Assembly: GCA_043753895.1 (NCBI GenBank)
Contig: JAYUWK010000171.1
Span: 91,974-155,973, forward strand
DNA: 64,000 nt
Source: WLMZ01 sp043753895
GTDB taxonomy: Bacteria > Actinomycetota > Acidimicrobiia > Acidimicrobiales > Ilumatobacteraceae
Direction: 5' to 3'
Part shown: positions 24,029-33,561 of the stretch, piece after piece
How positions within the stretch are numbered: position 1 is the stretch's first letter
Layout of the letters: the number at the start of each line of letters is the position of its first letter
Program-made: the position numbers and the translations under genes
The notes under the pieces: model-generated
Seen by the model: the letters and a program-made list of their open reading frames with translations, nothing else
Told to the model about the DNA's origin: nothing
Databases searched by the model: none

Positions 24029-24429
24029 TCCTGGACAGCGAAGCGCTGTCGGCGCTCGCACGTCCACACCAAGATCTGCAACGTCATCAGCTCGTGCGAG
24101 CTGCTCTCCGTAGCGCACACCAAAGGAACTTCCCAGTGCGAGTACCAGCGGCTGTGCTCGTGGAGTTGTACCGAGGCGGAGGCACCGACGTCGCCATCGA
24201 TTCGGTTCTCGCGCGCGGCTTCGCACAAGTTGTGACTACGGGGGCGCGCACAGCCCGAGTCGCCGGTCACCTTCTCGCTGCGGCCGGCGCGGGCAGCGAA
24301 TTGGCGATCGATGCGCTTGTCGTCGCGACCGCGATCCGCTTCGGTGGTGGCGTTGTTCTCACACATGATCCCGGCGACCTGACCCGCCTCGCCGCCGGCC
24401 GTCCCGCCGTCGCCATCGCCTCTCTCTGA
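24016..24429 (+). CDS. VapC-like PIN-domain ribonuclease toxin
   Basis: A 137-residue PIN protein. Acidic residues expected at the active site are visible: Asp in LVLDSEALSAL, Glu in AAVLVELYRG, Asp in ELAIDALVVATA and Asp in LTHDPGDL. PIN toxins cleave tRNA or rRNA using Mg ions. It starts with GTG at 24016, inside the antitoxin gene, so the two are co-translated. A perfect palindrome follows at 24440. Confidence 0.85.
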   Translation: MAVLVLDSEALSALARPHQDLQRHQLVRAALRSAHQRNFPVRVPAAVLVELYRGGGTDVAIDSVLARGFAQVVTTGARTARVAGHLLAAAGAGSELAIDALVVATAIRFGGGVVLTHDPGDLTRLAAGRPAVAIASL

Positions 24430-24439
24430 CGGCATCCCT

Positions 24440-24453
24440 GGCCACGAGTGGCC
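24440..24453. promoter_or_regulatory. Palindrome between VapC and Phd genes
   Basis: GGCCAC-GA-GTGGCC is a perfect 6-bp inverted repeat 11 nt after the VapC stop and 10 nt before a TATAGT -10-like box (24463-24468). That box is 7 nt ahead of the Phd ATG, giving a possible leaderless start. It could be an operator for the Phd/RelE module or a weak terminator. Confidence 0.4.
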
Positions 24454-24475
24454 TGTGTTGGCTATAGTTAAGGCT

Positions 24476-24748
24476 ATGAATGTGAGCGAGCAGTTGCCCT
24501 TGGCCGACGTGAAGAACCGCCTGTCCGACGTGGTCGAACGCGTCGAACGCGAGCACCGACGGATCGTCATCACCAGATATGGAAAACCTGCTGCGGTACT
24601 GATCAGCGTCGATGACCTCGAATCGCTTGAAGAGACCCTGCAAATTCTGTCCGACCCAATCCTCGTGGCAGACATCAAGCTCGCGCGTTCCGAGACGCCC
24701 ACACCAATGAGCCGGGCCGACGCTTTGGCCTTCATCCGCAAACAGTGA
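24476..24748 (+). CDS. Phd/YefM-type antitoxin
   Basis: A 90-residue protein with the Phd/YefM pattern: LPLADVKNRLSDVVERVE, then HRRIVITRYGKPAAVLISVDDLESL, then a C-terminal toxin-binding tail. It should dimerise, bind the module's operator and neutralise the RelE-like toxin, whose GTG start overlaps its stop (GTGA). ATG at 24476; a -10-like TATAGT lies just upstream. Confidence 0.88.
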   Translation: MNVSEQLPLADVKNRLSDVVERVEREHRRIVITRYGKPAAVLISVDDLESLEETLQILSDPILVADIKLARSETPTPMSRADALAFIRKQ

Positions 24749-25011
24749 GTTACGACGCCGCCTGGTCATCGCCGGCGAAACGAGCGGTGAGTCGGCTACC
24801 AGAGAAGGTGGCGACTGCAATCGTCGAGTACATCTACGGCGTCATCGCTGAAAATCCGCAACGAGCAGGCCACCCACTTCATTTTGACTTGGAAGGCACC
24901 TTCAGTGCGCGTCGCGGGGACTTCAGGGTCATCTACGAGATCCACGATGACACGGCGACGATTACCATCGCGACCATCGGGCATCGCAGCGACCTATACC
25001 GGCCGAAGTAG
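24745..25011 (+). CDS. RelE/ParE-family toxin
   Basis: An 88-residue basic protein with the RelE fold markers SPAKRAVSRLPEKVATAI, GTFSARRGDFRVIYEI and IATIGHRSDLYRPK. The C-terminal Arg and Tyr residues fit a ribosome-dependent mRNA interferase, although ParE-like activity cannot be excluded. It is coupled to the Phd-like antitoxin by a 4-bp overlap. Confidence 0.88.
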   Translation: MSYDAAWSSPAKRAVSRLPEKVATAIVEYIYGVIAENPQRAGHPLHFDLEGTFSARRGDFRVIYEIHDDTATITIATIGHRSDLYRPK

Positions 25012-25052
25012 TTCAAGGACCGATGGGTTCCAGCGTCGGTGAGACGGCGGGG

Positions 25053-25586
25053 TTACGCAGCGACGGTGCGGGGGCGGCGACGGCGATACGACGCGACCGC
25101 AACGAGCAAACCACCCGAGAGCACGGCAATCAAGCCTGCCATCAATGGAGTCTGGCTGTTGGCGCCGGTAGCCGGCACCGAGGCAGCCACATTGATGCTC
25201 GACTGTGCCGTCAGGGTGCAGGCGCCACCGGCCGACGAGGAGGCAATCACGACATATGTACCGGCGGTACCGGGTGCGGTGGTGGGCAGGGTGGCCTTGC
25301 CATTGGCATCGGCAGTTGCCGAGCCAACCGAAATGCCACCGATGGAGAAGTTGACGATGGAACCGGGGCAGAAACCCTGCGCCGTGAGCGTGATCTTCGC
25401 TCCGGGTGCCGGTGATGAGTTGTCGACCGTGACGATGGGTGCAGATGGTGGGTAGATACAAGTCTGGCCGACCACTTGCGTTGTGGCAGATTCGGCAAGG
25501 CATGGCGGCAGCGAAGCACGCGCTACGGAGCTGGATCCGACGACAAAGAGACCCAGCAACGAGATCAGCATGAAGATTTTGCGCAT
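25053..25586 (-). CDS. Secreted Ig-like surface protein with VPATG sorting-like signal
   Basis: A 177-residue protein. The signal peptide is MRKIFMLISLLGLFVVGSSS. One Ig-like beta domain follows (APIVTVDNSSPAPGAKITLTA...), with two or three Cys that may form a disulfide. Then come VPATGANS, a hydrophobic helix (LMAGLIAVLSGGLLVAVA) and a basic tail SYRRRRPR. VPATG plus helix plus basic tail is a sortase-type cell-wall sorting signal; no sortase is in the window. Start at 25586 rather than 25616, because the signal peptide begins here. Confidence 0.7.
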   Translation of the reverse strand: MRKIFMLISLLGLFVVGSSSVARASLPPCLAESATTQVVGQTCIYPPSAPIVTVDNSSPAPGAKITLTAQGFCPGSIVNFSIGGISVGSATADANGKATLPTTAPGTAGTYVVIASSSAGGACTLTAQSSINVAASVPATGANSQTPLMAGLIAVLSGGLLVAVASYRRRRPRTVAA

Positions 25587-25689
25587 TACGTTCGCCTTTC
25601 CGCAGAAGAAAACCAAATGCTACCAGAGCAACCACGCCCGCGGAAGGCCAACGCACATGGCTCTTCGTGATTGGCTCAGCGCAGATGGC

Positions 25690-27627
25690 TCAGCGGGGGT
25701 GGTGCTCGGCCAGCCAGCTCTCCAGCATCAACACACCCCACAGGCGATACTCCCAATTGCGCTTGCCCGAGAGGTGTTCCTGCCACACCCGTTGCACGGC
25801 GGCACCATCGATCCAGCCTTCGCTGACCGCCCGCGGCGCAGCGAGCAGGTCGCCGGCCCACGGCTTGAGTTCGTTGCGCAACCAACCGCCGAGCGGCGGA
25901 TCGAAACCCATTTTGGGCCGGTTGGTGATCTCCTTGGGAAGCATTCCTTCAGCCACCCGGCGCAACACCAACTTGCCGACACCACCGGCTGTCTTCACCG
26001 ACAGGGGTTGCTGCCACGACCATTCGAGAATGCGATGGTCGAGGAAGGGCACGCGCACCTCGAGCGACGAAGCCATACTGGCCCGGTCGACTTTCACCAA
26101 CATCTGGTCGGGCAGCACCGCCGATGTATCGGCGAGCATCATTTGCTCCACTGGATCGAGCGATGCCTGCAGCGTGGGCACCATTGGCTGTAATGGGATC
26201 ACGCCGAGTTCGCTCACCGGCCAGATCTCCGACAGCTTCTCCCAGACCGAACCCCCGCCGCTCAGGAGTAGCCCAGCCTTTTGCACCTTGTCGCCCATAT
26301 TCGGCAGGCGGCGCGAAGTGGGCAGCACGTGCGACACGGCTCGCCCGAGCGCATCGACGCGGCTCGGAGATGGACGAAGAAGCACGCGCCCGAGGGCACG
26401 TTGGGTAGATGGCGACAGGCGTGCCGCAGCACCGGAGATACGGGCACCGATGGCATGACGGTTGTACCCGGCGAACAATTCGTCGCCACCGTCGCCGCCG
26501 AGGCACACGGTGAGGTGCGCTCGCGCGGCGTGACACAGCAACGCGGAAGGCAACATCGATGGATCGGCGTACGGTTCGTCCCACACCGTGGCCAACTTGG
26601 GGATGTACGCCAACGCCTCTTCCAACGACAGGTCGATGGTTTCGTGGTCGGTGCCGAGATGACGGGCGACCGCGAATGCCGGGATCGATTCGTCGAAACC
26701 TAGGTCGGGCATGCGCACGGTGAAGGTGCGCAGGTTGCCACCGCCGGTCATGGACCGTTGCGCGAACGCTGCAATCAGGGACGAATCAACGCCCCCCGAC
26801 AGGAACGCACCGAGCGGGACGTCGCTCTGCTGACGCATCCCCACGGCGTCAGCAATAAGCGGCTCGAGTTGCTCGGCAGCGGCGTCGAGCGAAATCGGCG
26901 CCCGCTTGGCGACGGCGTGATCGATGGTGTCGCCGAGCGACCACCACAAACTTTCCTTCACCGCTGGAATGCCGGTGCTGAGGTCCACCCGCACCATGCC
27001 GCCGGGGGAAAGTTGGCGCACGCCCGCGTAGATGGTGTTCGGGTGAGGAATATACGACCAGCGCAACAACGCCGCCGCGGCCGCAGGGTCGATGCTGAGG
27101 TTGGCTTCGGGCAGGGTGCGCAACGCACGCAGCTCACTGGCGAAGGCAAATCGCTCGCCCTGCTGCTGCCAATACAGGGGCTTCTCGCCGAGCCGGTCGC
27201 GGGCCAACAGCAGTTGCCGTTCGGCCACGTTCCACGCAGCAATTGCAAACATGCCGTTCGTTCGGGTCAGCGCCGCTTCGAACCCCCACGCGTCGATGGC
27301 CTCGACCAGTGTTTCGGTGTCACTGTGGCCGCGAAAGGTGGCGCCGCTGGCCTGCAACTCGGTGCGCAGCGCACGGTGGTTGTAGACCTCGCCGTTGTAG
27401 ACGATGACCCAACGGCCCGAGCGACTGGTCATCGGCTGGCCGCCGGCGGGGCTGAGATCGATGATGGCCAGACGGCGGAAACCGAGTGCGAGGGGTGCGT
27501 TCGCATCCGAATACAGGCCATCGTCGTCGGGCCCCCGATGCATCAGCGTGGCGGCCATCGTGGAGACGAGACGGGCGATATCGTCGCTTCGTCCGTAGTC
27601 GCCAGCCAAACCCACGATCCCGCACAT
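25690..27627 (-). CDS. asnB: Asparagine synthetase (glutamine-hydrolysing)
   Basis: A 645-residue protein starting MCGIVGLAG; Cys2 is the glutaminase nucleophile. The N-terminal Ntn domain has MHRGPDDDG and VYNGEVYNH. The C-terminal synthetase domain has the ATP pyrophosphatase loop LSGGVDSS, then GGDGGDELFAGYNRH. It makes asparagine from aspartate and glutamine, or amidates another carboxylate. AsnB-like enzymes are frequent in surface-polysaccharide loci and in lasso-peptide loci. Here it opens the polysaccharide region and is divergent from the next gene. Full length, no obvious defect. Confidence 0.92.
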   Translation of the reverse strand: MCGIVGLAGDYGRSDDIARLVSTMAATLMHRGPDDDGLYSDANAPLALGFRRLAIIDLSPAGGQPMTSRSGRWVIVYNGEVYNHRALRTELQASGATFRGHSDTETLVEAIDAWGFEAALTRTNGMFAIAAWNVAERQLLLARDRLGEKPLYWQQQGERFAFASELRALRTLPEANLSIDPAAAAALLRWSYIPHPNTIYAGVRQLSPGGMVRVDLSTGIPAVKESLWWSLGDTIDHAVAKRAPISLDAAAEQLEPLIADAVGMRQQSDVPLGAFLSGGVDSSLIAAFAQRSMTGGGNLRTFTVRMPDLGFDESIPAFAVARHLGTDHETIDLSLEEALAYIPKLATVWDEPYADPSMLPSALLCHAARAHLTVCLGGDGGDELFAGYNRHAIGARISGAAARLSPSTQRALGRVLLRPSPSRVDALGRAVSHVLPTSRRLPNMGDKVQKAGLLLSGGGSVWEKLSEIWPVSELGVIPLQPMVPTLQASLDPVEQMMLADTSAVLPDQMLVKVDRASMASSLEVRVPFLDHRILEWSWQQPLSVKTAGGVGKLVLRRVAEGMLPKEITNRPKMGFDPPLGGWLRNELKPWAGDLLAAPRAVSEGWIDGAAVQRVWQEHLSGKRNWEYRLWGVLMLESWLAEHHPR

Positions 27628-27691
27628 ACATGCCTCCCCGGCGAGTCGGGGAAGCCTAACCGAGCATCGGGCGCCATGTAAGGTCGCTCTC

Positions 27692-29830
27692 GTGAAGGCG
27701 CGCGTGCTCTGGGTGGTGAAGGGGCTCGGGCCGGGCGGGGCCGAGCACCTGTTGTTGGCGGCGGCGCGCGCCCACGACCCGGCGCAGTTCGACATCGAAT
27801 GCGCGTACGTGTTGCCGTGGAAGGACCATCTCGCCGAGCAACTCGAGCACGCCGGGGTGCCCACGCATTGCCTCAGCACGAAGCGACACGATCGGCGATG
27901 GCCGCTGCATCTACGCGAGCTCATTCAGAACGGCAACTTCGACATCGTGCACGTGCACTCGCCACTACCCGGTTCCGTAGCCCGGGTCGCCGTGCGCATG
28001 ATGCCCAAGGGGACACGCCCCGCGGTGGTGTGCACCGAGCACAACGTATGGAGCACCCACAACGTGTTCACGCGTTGGGCGAACAGGCTTACCGGTCGCT
28101 GGGACGCCAAGGTCCTGGCCGTCACCGATGAATCGCGTCTGTCGATGCGTGGGCCGATGGCCGCGCACGCCGAGACCCTCGCCCACGGCATCGATGTCGC
28201 AACGGTCGCTACCCAACGTTCACATCGGCATGCGGTGCGCGCCGAGTTCGGCATCGGCGACGACGAGTTCGTGGTGGGCACGGTGGCGAACTTTCGCGAG
28301 CAGAAGGACTACCCGAACCTGCTCGCCGCAGCCCGACTGCTCGTGGATCGCGAGACACCGGTGCAGTTCGTGGCCGTCGGACAGGGCCCACTCGAGACCG
28401 AGATGCGCGCTCGGCGTGACGAACTCGGTCTTGCCGATCGGGTGATCTTCACCGGCTTTCGTGACGACGCAACCCGCGTGATGGCAGCTGCCGATGTGTT
28501 CACGTTGGCGTCGAGATGGGAGGGCCTTCCCGTTGCGTTGATGGAAGCGCTCGCACTGGGCCTGCCAGTGGTGGCCACCAACGTGGGCGGCGTCGGCGAA
28601 GCGATGCACGACGGCATCGATGCGCTACTCGTGCCGCCCGGCGACCCGGCCGCGTTGGCCGACGCGTTGCAACGGGTGTGCACCGATCAGCACGTGCGCG
28701 AGCGGCTCGCCGTTGCGTCAGCCGCACGTGCGAGCGAGTTCGACGTGAGCCGTGCGGTGCAGCGCCTGGAGCAGGTCTATGCCGAGTTGGTCCGTCCCCA
28801 CCCAGAGGCTGCGGCCGAAGAAAGTCCTCCTGAAGCACCAAGCCCAGAGCCGAAGCCAGCACGGCGGCGGCTCCCTCAGGGGATGGAGATCCGTGCAGCC
28901 ACGCCCGACGACCGGCCAGCCATTCTCGAACTTGGCAGGCAGTCGTTGGGCTGGGGTGACGATCCCCGATTCCAGCAGTTGTACGCGTGGAAGCACGACC
29001 AGAACGCCTTCGGCCCGTCGCCCACATGGGTGGCCACCGACGCTGGTCGCATAGTGGGCCTGCGCGCGTTCATGCGCTGGGAGTTCACGCGTGGCGGAAC
29101 GGTGCTGCGCGCGGTTCGCGCCGTCGATACGGCGACACATCCCGACTATCAGGGCAAGGGCTTGTTCACCGCGCTCACGTTGCACGGGCTCGATGAGATG
29201 CTCGCCGACGGCGTGCACTTCGTGTTCAACACCCCGAACCCGAAGAGCCGAGCCGGATACCTGAAGATGGGTTGGCAACTGGTCGGCCGACTACCGGCTG
29301 CCGCCCGAGTTGCCGGCCCGATATCGGCGGTCTCCACGGTTCGATCCCGTGTGTCAGCGCATCACTGGTCACTGCCACTGACCGTTGGTGAACCCTTTCT
29401 GGATTGGCTCGATCGCGAGGGATACCAGCCTCGGGCAGCGATTCATCCAAGTGCCGTGCGCGACCTGAGAACCAACGTGAGCGAGCCGTTCCTGCGGTGG
29501 CGATACGGAATTCCATTGCTGCAGTACCGAGCGATCGCCGATGGCGACGGCGCGCTCATTGTGCGAGCCCGAGAGCGAGGCTCCGCTCGTGAACTCGTGA
29601 TGCTCGGCCAACCCAGCATGCCAGCAGGTCGCGCCGACAAAGTGGCTGCCCATGCGCTCCGCGCCGCCGACTGCAACCACGCACTGCGCATTGGTGAGCC
29701 GCGTTTGCGTAACGGATTCGTCACGCTGCCCGGCGGTGGCCCGGTGCTCACGTGGCGAGCGCTGAACAGCGAGGCGATGCCGCCGCTGAGCAACTGGCGG
29801 CTCGGCATGGGCGACGTCGAGCTGTTCTGA
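27692..29830 (+). CDS. GT4 glycosyltransferase fused to GNAT-like acetyltransferase
   Basis: A 712-residue fusion. Residues 1-~370 are a GT4 enzyme (VVKGLGPGGAEHLLL, VGTVANFREQKDYPNLL, SRWEGLPVALMEALALGLPVVAT). A Pro/Glu-rich linker (~375-395) joins a GNAT-like region beginning MEIRAATPDDRPAILELG, with the acetyl-CoA loop-like HPDYQGKGLFTAL and VFNTPNP. It would add a sugar and perhaps an acyl or amino-acyl group to a glycan precursor on the cytoplasmic side. GTG start at 27692. The gene at 29833 follows with 2 nt between, so they form an operon. Confidence 0.8.
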   Translation: MKARVLWVVKGLGPGGAEHLLLAAARAHDPAQFDIECAYVLPWKDHLAEQLEHAGVPTHCLSTKRHDRRWPLHLRELIQNGNFDIVHVHSPLPGSVARVAVRMMPKGTRPAVVCTEHNVWSTHNVFTRWANRLTGRWDAKVLAVTDESRLSMRGPMAAHAETLAHGIDVATVATQRSHRHAVRAEFGIGDDEFVVGTVANFREQKDYPNLLAAARLLVDRETPVQFVAVGQGPLETEMRARRDELGLADRVIFTGFRDDATRVMAAADVFTLASRWEGLPVALMEALALGLPVVATNVGGVGEAMHDGIDALLVPPGDPAALADALQRVCTDQHVRERLAVASAARASEFDVSRAVQRLEQVYAELVRPHPEAAAEESPPEAPSPEPKPARRRLPQGMEIRAATPDDRPAILELGRQSLGWGDDPRFQQLYAWKHDQNAFGPSPTWVATDAGRIVGLRAFMRWEFTRGGTVLRAVRAVDTATHPDYQGKGLFTALTLHGLDEMLADGVHFVFNTPNPKSRAGYLKMGWQLVGRLPAAARVAGPISAVSTVRSRVSAHHWSLPLTVGEPFLDWLDREGYQPRAAIHPSAVRDLRTNVSEPFLRWRYGIPLLQYRAIADGDGALIVRARERGSARELVMLGQPSMPAGRADKVAAHALRAADCNHALRIGEPRLRNGFVTLPGGGPVLTWRALNSEAMPPLSNWRLGMGDVELF

Positions 29831-29832
29831 CC

Positions 29833-30882
29833 ATGCGCATTTTGCAGGTCATCACCGACACCGATCGACGTGGCGCGCAGGTGTTCGCGCTCGACTTGCA
29901 GGGAGCCATGCGGCGCAAGGGGCATCAGGTGGAAACGGTCGGGTTGGCTCCGGGCATGCAGCGGCCAGCACTCGATGTCGAGGTACTCGGCACACGACCG
30001 CGTGCGATCTCGACACTGCGCGAGTTGGGACATCGCATGGGCGCGGTTGACATCACCATCGCCCATGGATCGTCTACCGGTCTGGCGTGCGCGCTGACCG
30101 GGCGCCCCTTCGTATACCGCCAGATCAGCGACACCCGCTTCTGGGCAGACACGTGGCCAAAGCGGCTACGAGTTGCCGGCTATCTGCGACGCGCCCGCTC
30201 GATCGTGGCATTGTCGGCTGGAGCAAAGGCCGCTTTGGTGGAACACCTGTGGATCCCCGAAGACCGTATCCAAATCGTGCCCAACGGTGTGCCCGTGGGC
30301 GTGTTCCACGCTCCGACACCGCCAGAGCGCGCCGAGGCGCGCCGAGCGCTGGATCTTCCCATCGACTCGTTCGTGGCGCTGTACATCGGGGCGTTGGTTC
30401 CTGAGAAGGGAGTCGACGTCGCCATCCGTGCCGTTCGACACCTGCCCGACGTGACACTGGCGATTGCGGGAGGCGGACCCGAGAAGGGGCGTCTCCAAAC
30501 TCTCGCCAGCGAAGTCGGCGACGGACGCGTGCACTTTCTCGGCGTGGCCGATCAGCCGATGCAGACGTATGCAGCAGCCGATGTTGTGCTGCTGCCAAGT
30601 CAGGGCGGGGACAGCATGCCGGCCACGCTGATCGAGGCCGGTTTTTGTGCACGGCCCGCTATAGCAACGCCGATCGGTTCGATAGAAGAAGTCTTGCTGA
30701 ACGGTGGGACCGGACTGATCGTGCCCGCGGGCGACGAGTCCGCACTCGCCGCGGCGATCCAGCGATTGGCCGACGACCCAGACGAACGTCATCGGCTCGG
30801 TGCCGCGGCCCGTGGACATTGCCTGGCGCACTTCGAGATCGAGGTAGTGGCCGATGGATGGCTGAGAGCAATCGACCGCTAA
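29833..30882 (+). CDS. GT4-family glycosyltransferase
   Basis: A 349-residue GT-B enzyme. N-terminal Rossmann start MRILQVITDTDRRGAQVF, interdomain VPNGVPVGVF, donor-domain ALYIGALVPEKGVDVAI, and DSMPATLIEAGFCARPAIAT in place of the common E-x7-E region. It transfers a sugar from a nucleotide donor to the growing repeat unit, with donor and acceptor unknown. Starts 2 nt after the fusion gene. Its stop overlaps by 4 bp the stop of the convergent ABC exporter. Confidence 0.85.
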   Translation: MRILQVITDTDRRGAQVFALDLQGAMRRKGHQVETVGLAPGMQRPALDVEVLGTRPRAISTLRELGHRMGAVDITIAHGSSTGLACALTGRPFVYRQISDTRFWADTWPKRLRVAGYLRRARSIVALSAGAKAALVEHLWIPEDRIQIVPNGVPVGVFHAPTPPERAEARRALDLPIDSFVALYIGALVPEKGVDVAIRAVRHLPDVTLAIAGGGPEKGRLQTLASEVGDGRVHFLGVADQPMQTYAAADVVLLPSQGGDSMPATLIEAGFCARPAIATPIGSIEEVLLNGGTGLIVPAGDESALAAAIQRLADDPDERHRLGAAARGHCLAHFEIEVVADGWLRAIDR

Positions 30883-32630
30883 AGCAGCCCCGACAACTCG
30901 AGAGCCTCTCGGTAGAAGGGGTCGGTGGTCGCCAGCACGTCGGGGGCGTCGAAGCCCCGCATCGTGCCATCCTGAATCACCATGATGCGATCGCACACGT
31001 CGAGTGTCGAGAGCCGGTGGGCAATCACGATGATCGTCACCTCGCCGGCAAGTTCGGCCAGTGTCTCTCGGATGAGCGATTCCGAACGCACATCGAGCGC
31101 GCTCGTTGGTTCATCGAGGATCAGTACTTCTGGCCGACCGGCGAGCGCGCGGGCAATAGACAGGCGTTGCCGCTGCCCTCCCGACAGGCGAGCGCCACGT
31201 TCTCCAACAGACTCGTGGTAACCGCCCTCCATCGCGATGATGTCATCGTGCAGGTTGGCTTTCCGACCCGCTGACTCGACGTCTTCATCGCTGAGCCCGG
31301 GACGAAAGAAGCGGATGTTGTCCGCAACACTGCCGGCGAACAACAGCGCATCCTGGGGCACGAACGCCACTCGCGACGTCCAAGCGCCGCGTTCGACATC
31401 GGTGAGATCGACATCGCCGATTCGTATGGTGCCACTCGTGGCGTTGCGCAGCCCGAGCAGCAGCTGCACCAACGTGGTCTTTCCACTGCCCGAAGGTCCG
31501 ACGATACCGACAACCTCGCCAACGCCGATGGTGAACGTGAGGCCGCGGAGCACCTCGACACCCGGCGAATACTCAAACGACACGTTGTCTGCGCGCAGGT
31601 CACCGGCATGTTCTACAAGGGTGGCACCACCCGTGGCCCGATTGTCCAGATAATGCGCCATCGTTTCCTCGACGACCTCGAGAAATGGCACGTTTCCTGC
31701 CACGTTGGCCAGCGAACCTTGCAGGTTCTGCCCGTACGACAGTGAGCGCATCATGACCAACAGAACCGCACCGACAGTGGAGAGTTCGTGAACACCCACC
31801 CACGCGGCCACGGCAAGTCCGCCGAGGATCGCGAGGTATGCTAAAGCGTTGTAGATGGGGCCGATGGCCGCCTGTAGCAATGATGCCCGCCGGTAGGCGC
31901 GGAGCGCGAGGGCAATCAACCGATCGATGCGTTCGACAAATGCGTCACGGGCGCCGAACACCTGCATCTCCAAACCGAGAGCACCGAGCTCGGCCACTGA
32001 CGTCGCGTAGTCGAGGCCGGCGGCCGCGGCGATCTGAGATTGTGCGCGGATCCGCCGTCGAAGTGGCGCAAGGCCGCTACCGAGCACTGTGAGCGCGCCG
32101 AGCACGACAAGCGTCGCTGTGGGGTCAACTACCAACGAGGCGCCGATCAGCGCAGCCAGGTTGACACCTGCCACGATTCCGCCCACCAGCGATGTCACCG
32201 TTCCAGACACTGCCCCTGAATAAGAGCCCATCAGTTCCTGCAGCCGGCCCGATCGCTCACCCTGCTGCACCTCCCACGAGGCGTGCAGGAAGGCCCGCGA
32301 CAGATCTCGACGAACACCGGTGCTGACCGCCAGCGACAGGTCGACTGACAGCCAACCAGCGCCCAGTGCCAACAGCAGCCGTAACACGACAATGCCAGCG
32401 GAGATCGCGAGCGCCGTCCCCACTGATTGGAACCAGCCGGCGAGGACACCGACTTCGTTCTTCCCCGCTGCGACTGCCAGGGCCGTACGCGTGATGACAA
32501 CAAGGAACGCCGCCTCCGCGAGGCCGCCGACGAACGACACCGACGAAAGCGCGAGCACGCGCCCACGGTGCGGCCGAATCAATCGCCAGATCGGCCGCCG
32601 CCCCGGCTTGTCCATGTAGCTGTATCTCAC
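30879..32630 (-). CDS. ABC exporter, fused permease and ATPase (MsbA/PglK-like)
   Basis: A 583-residue half-transporter. Residues ~15-300 form six membrane helices. The ATPase has Walker A GPSGSGKTT, signature LSGGQRQRLS, Walker B VLILDEPTSALD and the His switch IVIAHRLST. It could flip a lipid-linked oligosaccharide as PglK does, which would explain why no Wzx flippase is visible in the window. This role is inferred from context. An alternative start is the ATG at 32615 (MDKPGRRPIW). Confidence 0.88.
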   Translation of the reverse strand: MRYSYMDKPGRRPIWRLIRPHRGRVLALSSVSFVGGLAEAAFLVVITRTALAVAAGKNEVGVLAGWFQSVGTALAISAGIVVLRLLLALGAGWLSVDLSLAVSTGVRRDLSRAFLHASWEVQQGERSGRLQELMGSYSGAVSGTVTSLVGGIVAGVNLAALIGASLVVDPTATLVVLGALTVLGSGLAPLRRRIRAQSQIAAAAGLDYATSVAELGALGLEMQVFGARDAFVERIDRLIALALRAYRRASLLQAAIGPIYNALAYLAILGGLAVAAWVGVHELSTVGAVLLVMMRSLSYGQNLQGSLANVAGNVPFLEVVEETMAHYLDNRATGGATLVEHAGDLRADNVSFEYSPGVEVLRGLTFTIGVGEVVGIVGPSGSGKTTLVQLLLGLRNATSGTIRIGDVDLTDVERGAWTSRVAFVPQDALLFAGSVADNIRFFRPGLSDEDVESAGRKANLHDDIIAMEGGYHESVGERGARLSGGQRQRLSIARALAGRPEVLILDEPTSALDVRSESLIRETLAELAGEVTIIVIAHRLSTLDVCDRIMVIQDGTMRGFDAPDVLATTDPFYREALELSGLL

Positions 32631-32660
32631 GGCTAACGACCTTCGTTCAGTTCAACGGTT

Positions 32661-33488
32661 TCAGCCCACATGGAGTTCCGGCTCGTGCGGAAAGTAGGCG
32701 CGCATCGCTGCAGACCACGCATCCTCGGGTTGGCCGCGATCGACCCAGTCGATACGGTCGCGGGTGGTCGTGGCAAACCGCGCCGAATAGAAGTTGTGAT
32801 ACACCACGCCACCAAACACAGAGCCCAAGATGCCCGGTCCCCGGCTCGATGTGATCGGCAGAGTGTGGATGTTTGGCCATTCCTTCATCGAGATTGATTG
32901 CGCTGTGTCCCACGACTCGCCCGGCGAGAACGTGTGGTGCTGATCGACGAACCGTCGAGTGGACATAGCGAGGCAACAGGCATGCACGTAGGGTTGAACT
33001 GCTGGGTCAGGTATTGGCGGATACCCCGCGCCAACAACCTTTGCGCCGCTGCGGAGGGGTTCGAGCAACCGATCCAGCCAGGTGTCGTCAACGGGGAAGG
33101 CATCGACATCGATGGCAATGAAGTGGGTGGTGCGGCAGCGCAGGATGCCAATGTCCATCGCCGGACCGTGGTGCACATTGACAGGCAGTCGGGAGAATCG
33201 AGCGCCGGGCTGCTCACTCGCCCATGATTTGCTCGCGTCTGTGGAGGCATTGTCGATGATGTGAATCGGCAACTCGGTCGACGAATGCCTGCGAACACCT
33301 GCGACCAGCGCCTTCATGTACGGGAGGGTGTTGAAGTTGACCGCGATCACGGTCACTCCCTCGGTGAGCTCAGCCCGCCGAGCGCGCCAACGCAGCGCGT
33401 CGGTGTACGGACCGGTGAGCATACGCACAGCGAGTCGTCGAACGCGTGATCTAACCCGGTCGGCCACGCGCACGGTCTCGTTGCTCAT
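32661..33488 (-). CDS. GT2-like glycosyltransferase
   Basis: A 275-residue protein starting MSNETVRVADRV. The GT-A core has VTVIAVNFNTLPYMKALV, HIIDNASTDAS and the metal-site region FIAIDVDAFPVDD. It probably adds a sugar to the polysaccharide repeat unit in the cytoplasm. It lies on the same strand upstream of the ABC exporter, about 30 nt away, suggesting a two-gene unit. An ATG six nt further upstream is also possible. Confidence 0.75.
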   Translation of the reverse strand: MSNETVRVADRVRSRVRRLAVRMLTGPYTDALRWRARRAELTEGVTVIAVNFNTLPYMKALVAGVRRHSSTELPIHIIDNASTDASKSWASEQPGARFSRLPVNVHHGPAMDIGILRCRTTHFIAIDVDAFPVDDTWLDRLLEPLRSGAKVVGAGYPPIPDPAVQPYVHACCLAMSTRRFVDQHHTFSPGESWDTAQSISMKEWPNIHTLPITSSRGPGILGSVFGGVVYHNFYSARFATTTRDRIDWVDRGQPEDAWSAAMRAYFPHEPELHVG

Positions 33489-33561
33489 CGTCACTCCCGC
33501 CTGCCAGTCTTGATGTCGTCTAACTCTACCAATGCGGGTTCATTCGACGAGATGACCTCGG

